DNA of 64,000 nucleotides from Oscillospiraceae bacterium (GTDB lineage Bacteria > Bacillota > Clostridia > Oscillospirales > Ruminococcaceae). Under the pieces are notes generated by a model. The model did no database searches, was not told the origin of the DNA, and saw only the letters and a list, made by a program, of their open reading frames with translations. Both the position numbers and the translations under genes were made by a program. Below, one piece after another: positions 63,076-64,000 of the stretch. The first letter of the stretch is position 1; every line of letters starts with the position of its first letter. The stretch spans positions 124,001 through 188,000 of the forward strand of contig SVNC01000002.1 in the NCBI GenBank assembly GCA_015067025.1, in the 5' to 3' direction.

Positions 63076-63114
63076 TTGATTTTTCGCTACTAATATGGTA
63101 AAATACATATTAGT
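63076..63114 (+). promoter_or_regulatory. Promoter and operator-like palindrome of PPIase lipoprotein gene
   Basis: TTGATT, 17-bp spacer, TAAAAT. A perfect 9-bp inverted repeat, ACTAATATG-N8-CATATTAGT (63089-63114), brackets the -10 element, a position where bound protein would block polymerase. Confidence 0.6.
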
Positions 63115-63154
63115 GTTGCATTAACCGTAACAAACCAAGAAAGGAAATTTTAAA

Positions 63155-63997
63155 ATGTTCAAGAAAATTTTAGCTGCTGTATTATGTGTAGCGACAATGT
63201 GTGCAGTTACAGCTTGCTCTTCAGGTGAAGAAGAACTTGAATCAGGCGTAACTTACGTTACAAATGATCCTACAAAGCAAATAGAAGGTAATGTAGGAGA
63301 AGTTAAATTAGAAAGCGGAGATAAGTATGCTGTAATATCCGTAAAGGACTATGGCGATATTACTGTTAAGCTTTTCCCCGATGCCGCTCCCAAAGGAGTA
63401 GAAGTTTTTGAAAAATTAGCAGGGGAGGGCTTCTACAACGGTAAGACCTTCCACAGAGTAATGGCTGACTTTATGGCTCAGGCAGGTGCTGCAGAGGAAG
63501 ATTCCAAGTTTGAACAGTTCACAATCGAAACAAACTACAATATGCGTCATTTCTACGGAGCATTGTGCTATGCAAATGCTATGGGCAAGAATTCTACACA
63601 GTTTTACATTGTAAACAACAAACAATCGGAAGATGTAACAACTTACAGCCCCAGCGTAATGGATAACTACGTTAAAATGTATGAAGATACAGCAAAGCAG
63701 TATGAAAAATCCACCGCAGAATATAAGTACTATTCACATCAGGCTAAGTATTATAAGAATATGAAGGAATCCATCCAGAACTACAGTGATGATGTAATCG
63801 CGAAGTATAAGGAAATAGGCGGAACACCTTCACTTGACGGCAACTACACAGTATTCGGTCAGACAGTAGATGGCTTCGATGTAATTGATAAAATCGCAGC
63901 AGTAGAACTCGAAGTAAATGACAAGATGGGCGGTTCAGAAATAAGCAAACCTGTAGAAGATATTATAATCGAAAAAGTAGAAATCAAGGTATATTAA
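63155..63997 (+). CDS. Lipoprotein peptidyl-prolyl isomerase (cyclophilin type)
   Basis: 280 aa. Signal peptide with lipobox VTAC (Cys21), then a cyclophilin domain: GDITVKLFPDAAPKGVEVF, FYNGKTFHRV (with the catalytic His/Arg region), STQFYIVNN, and YTVFGQTVDGFDVIDKIA. A Tyr/Lys-rich helical insertion of about 65 residues splits the domain between QFYIVNN and the GGTPSLDG block. The usual Gly in the FMxQGG motif is Ala (FMAQAGA). Would assist folding of secreted proteins at the membrane face. Stop at 63997, three bases from the window end. Confidence 0.9.
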   Translation: MFKKILAAVLCVATMCAVTACSSGEEELESGVTYVTNDPTKQIEGNVGEVKLESGDKYAVISVKDYGDITVKLFPDAAPKGVEVFEKLAGEGFYNGKTFHRVMADFMAQAGAAEEDSKFEQFTIETNYNMRHFYGALCYANAMGKNSTQFYIVNNKQSEDVTTYSPSVMDNYVKMYEDTAKQYEKSTAEYKYYSHQAKYYKNMKESIQNYSDDVIAKYKEIGGTPSLDGNYTVFGQTVDGFDVIDKIAAVELEVNDKMGGSEISKPVEDIIIEKVEIKVY

Positions 63998-64000
63998 TAA

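Overview
The window reads as the chromosome of a low-GC, anaerobic, Gram-positive clostridium, most likely of the Oscillospiraceae (Ruminococcus/Eubacterium siraeum-like). Support: AGGAGG-type ribosome sites and sigma-A promoters with 17-bp spacers; an electron-bifurcating type [FeFe]-hydrogenase (HydABC) plus a sensory-type hydrogenase; lipoproteins with Thr-rich linkers; glycogen phosphorylase and GH13 enzymes; ECF-transporter and YjfB-type motility proteins. The genus is inference. There are no rRNA or tRNA genes, CRISPR arrays, transposases or prophage genes.

Layout. 0-8 kb: end of pnp, XRE regulators, a degenerate C39-like lipoprotein, tadA, a 33-aa membrane peptide, a histidine phosphatase, tex, queH. 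8-12.5 kb: corA behind a leader with a 13-codon uORF and competing hairpins, a ZapA-coiled-coil protein, a U32 peptidase, dut. 12.6-18.7 kb: cell-shape cluster mreB-mreC-mreD-PBP2, a MinD-like ATPase and mgsA. 18.7-23 kb: hisS, a DUF5131 gene, thrS (leader resembling a tRNA-Thr anticodon arm), yjfB. 23-27 kb: ECF S component, DUF1893, Fe-S aldo/keto reductase, then a lipoprotein/XRE divergent pair. 27-35.6 kb: divergent hydrogenase locus, with catalytic hydA-hydB-fdx-ATPase-hydC on the minus strand and a DRTGG/RsbW-like/sensory hydrogenase/DRTGG/PHP operon on the plus strand. 35.6-38.6 kb: GH13, HAD phosphatase, metA. 38.6-40.2 kb: Thr-rich lipoprotein with a structured leader and attenuator-like terminator, lying between metA and a perfect 114-bp copy of the metA 3' region. 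40.3-45.4 kb: FtsX-type ABC transporter with a two-component system. 45.5-50.7 kb: lepA-hemW-glgP (minus). 50.8-52.1 kb: two small helical proteins and a DUF6033 gene with a sigma-D-like promoter. 52.3-57.7 kb: second ABC transporter with a NarL-type two-component system and a GNAT gene. 57.8-61.7 kb: ECF sigma/anti-sigma pair and a HAD phosphatase fused to a nuclease-like/wHTH module. 61.9-64 kb: gap and a lipoprotein cyclophilin.

The strongest candidates for undescribed biology are cis-regulatory: (1) the corA leader, where a uORF beginning MTADP is embedded in three mutually exclusive RNA helices that could control the corA ribosome site; (2) the thrS leader, with a 5-bp stem and 7-nt loop carrying CGU directly before the Shine-Dalgarno; (3) the rod-like leader RNA of the Thr-rich lipoprotein, inside what looks like an inserted 1.5-kb unit. 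All are read from sequence only; none has been folded or compared computationally.
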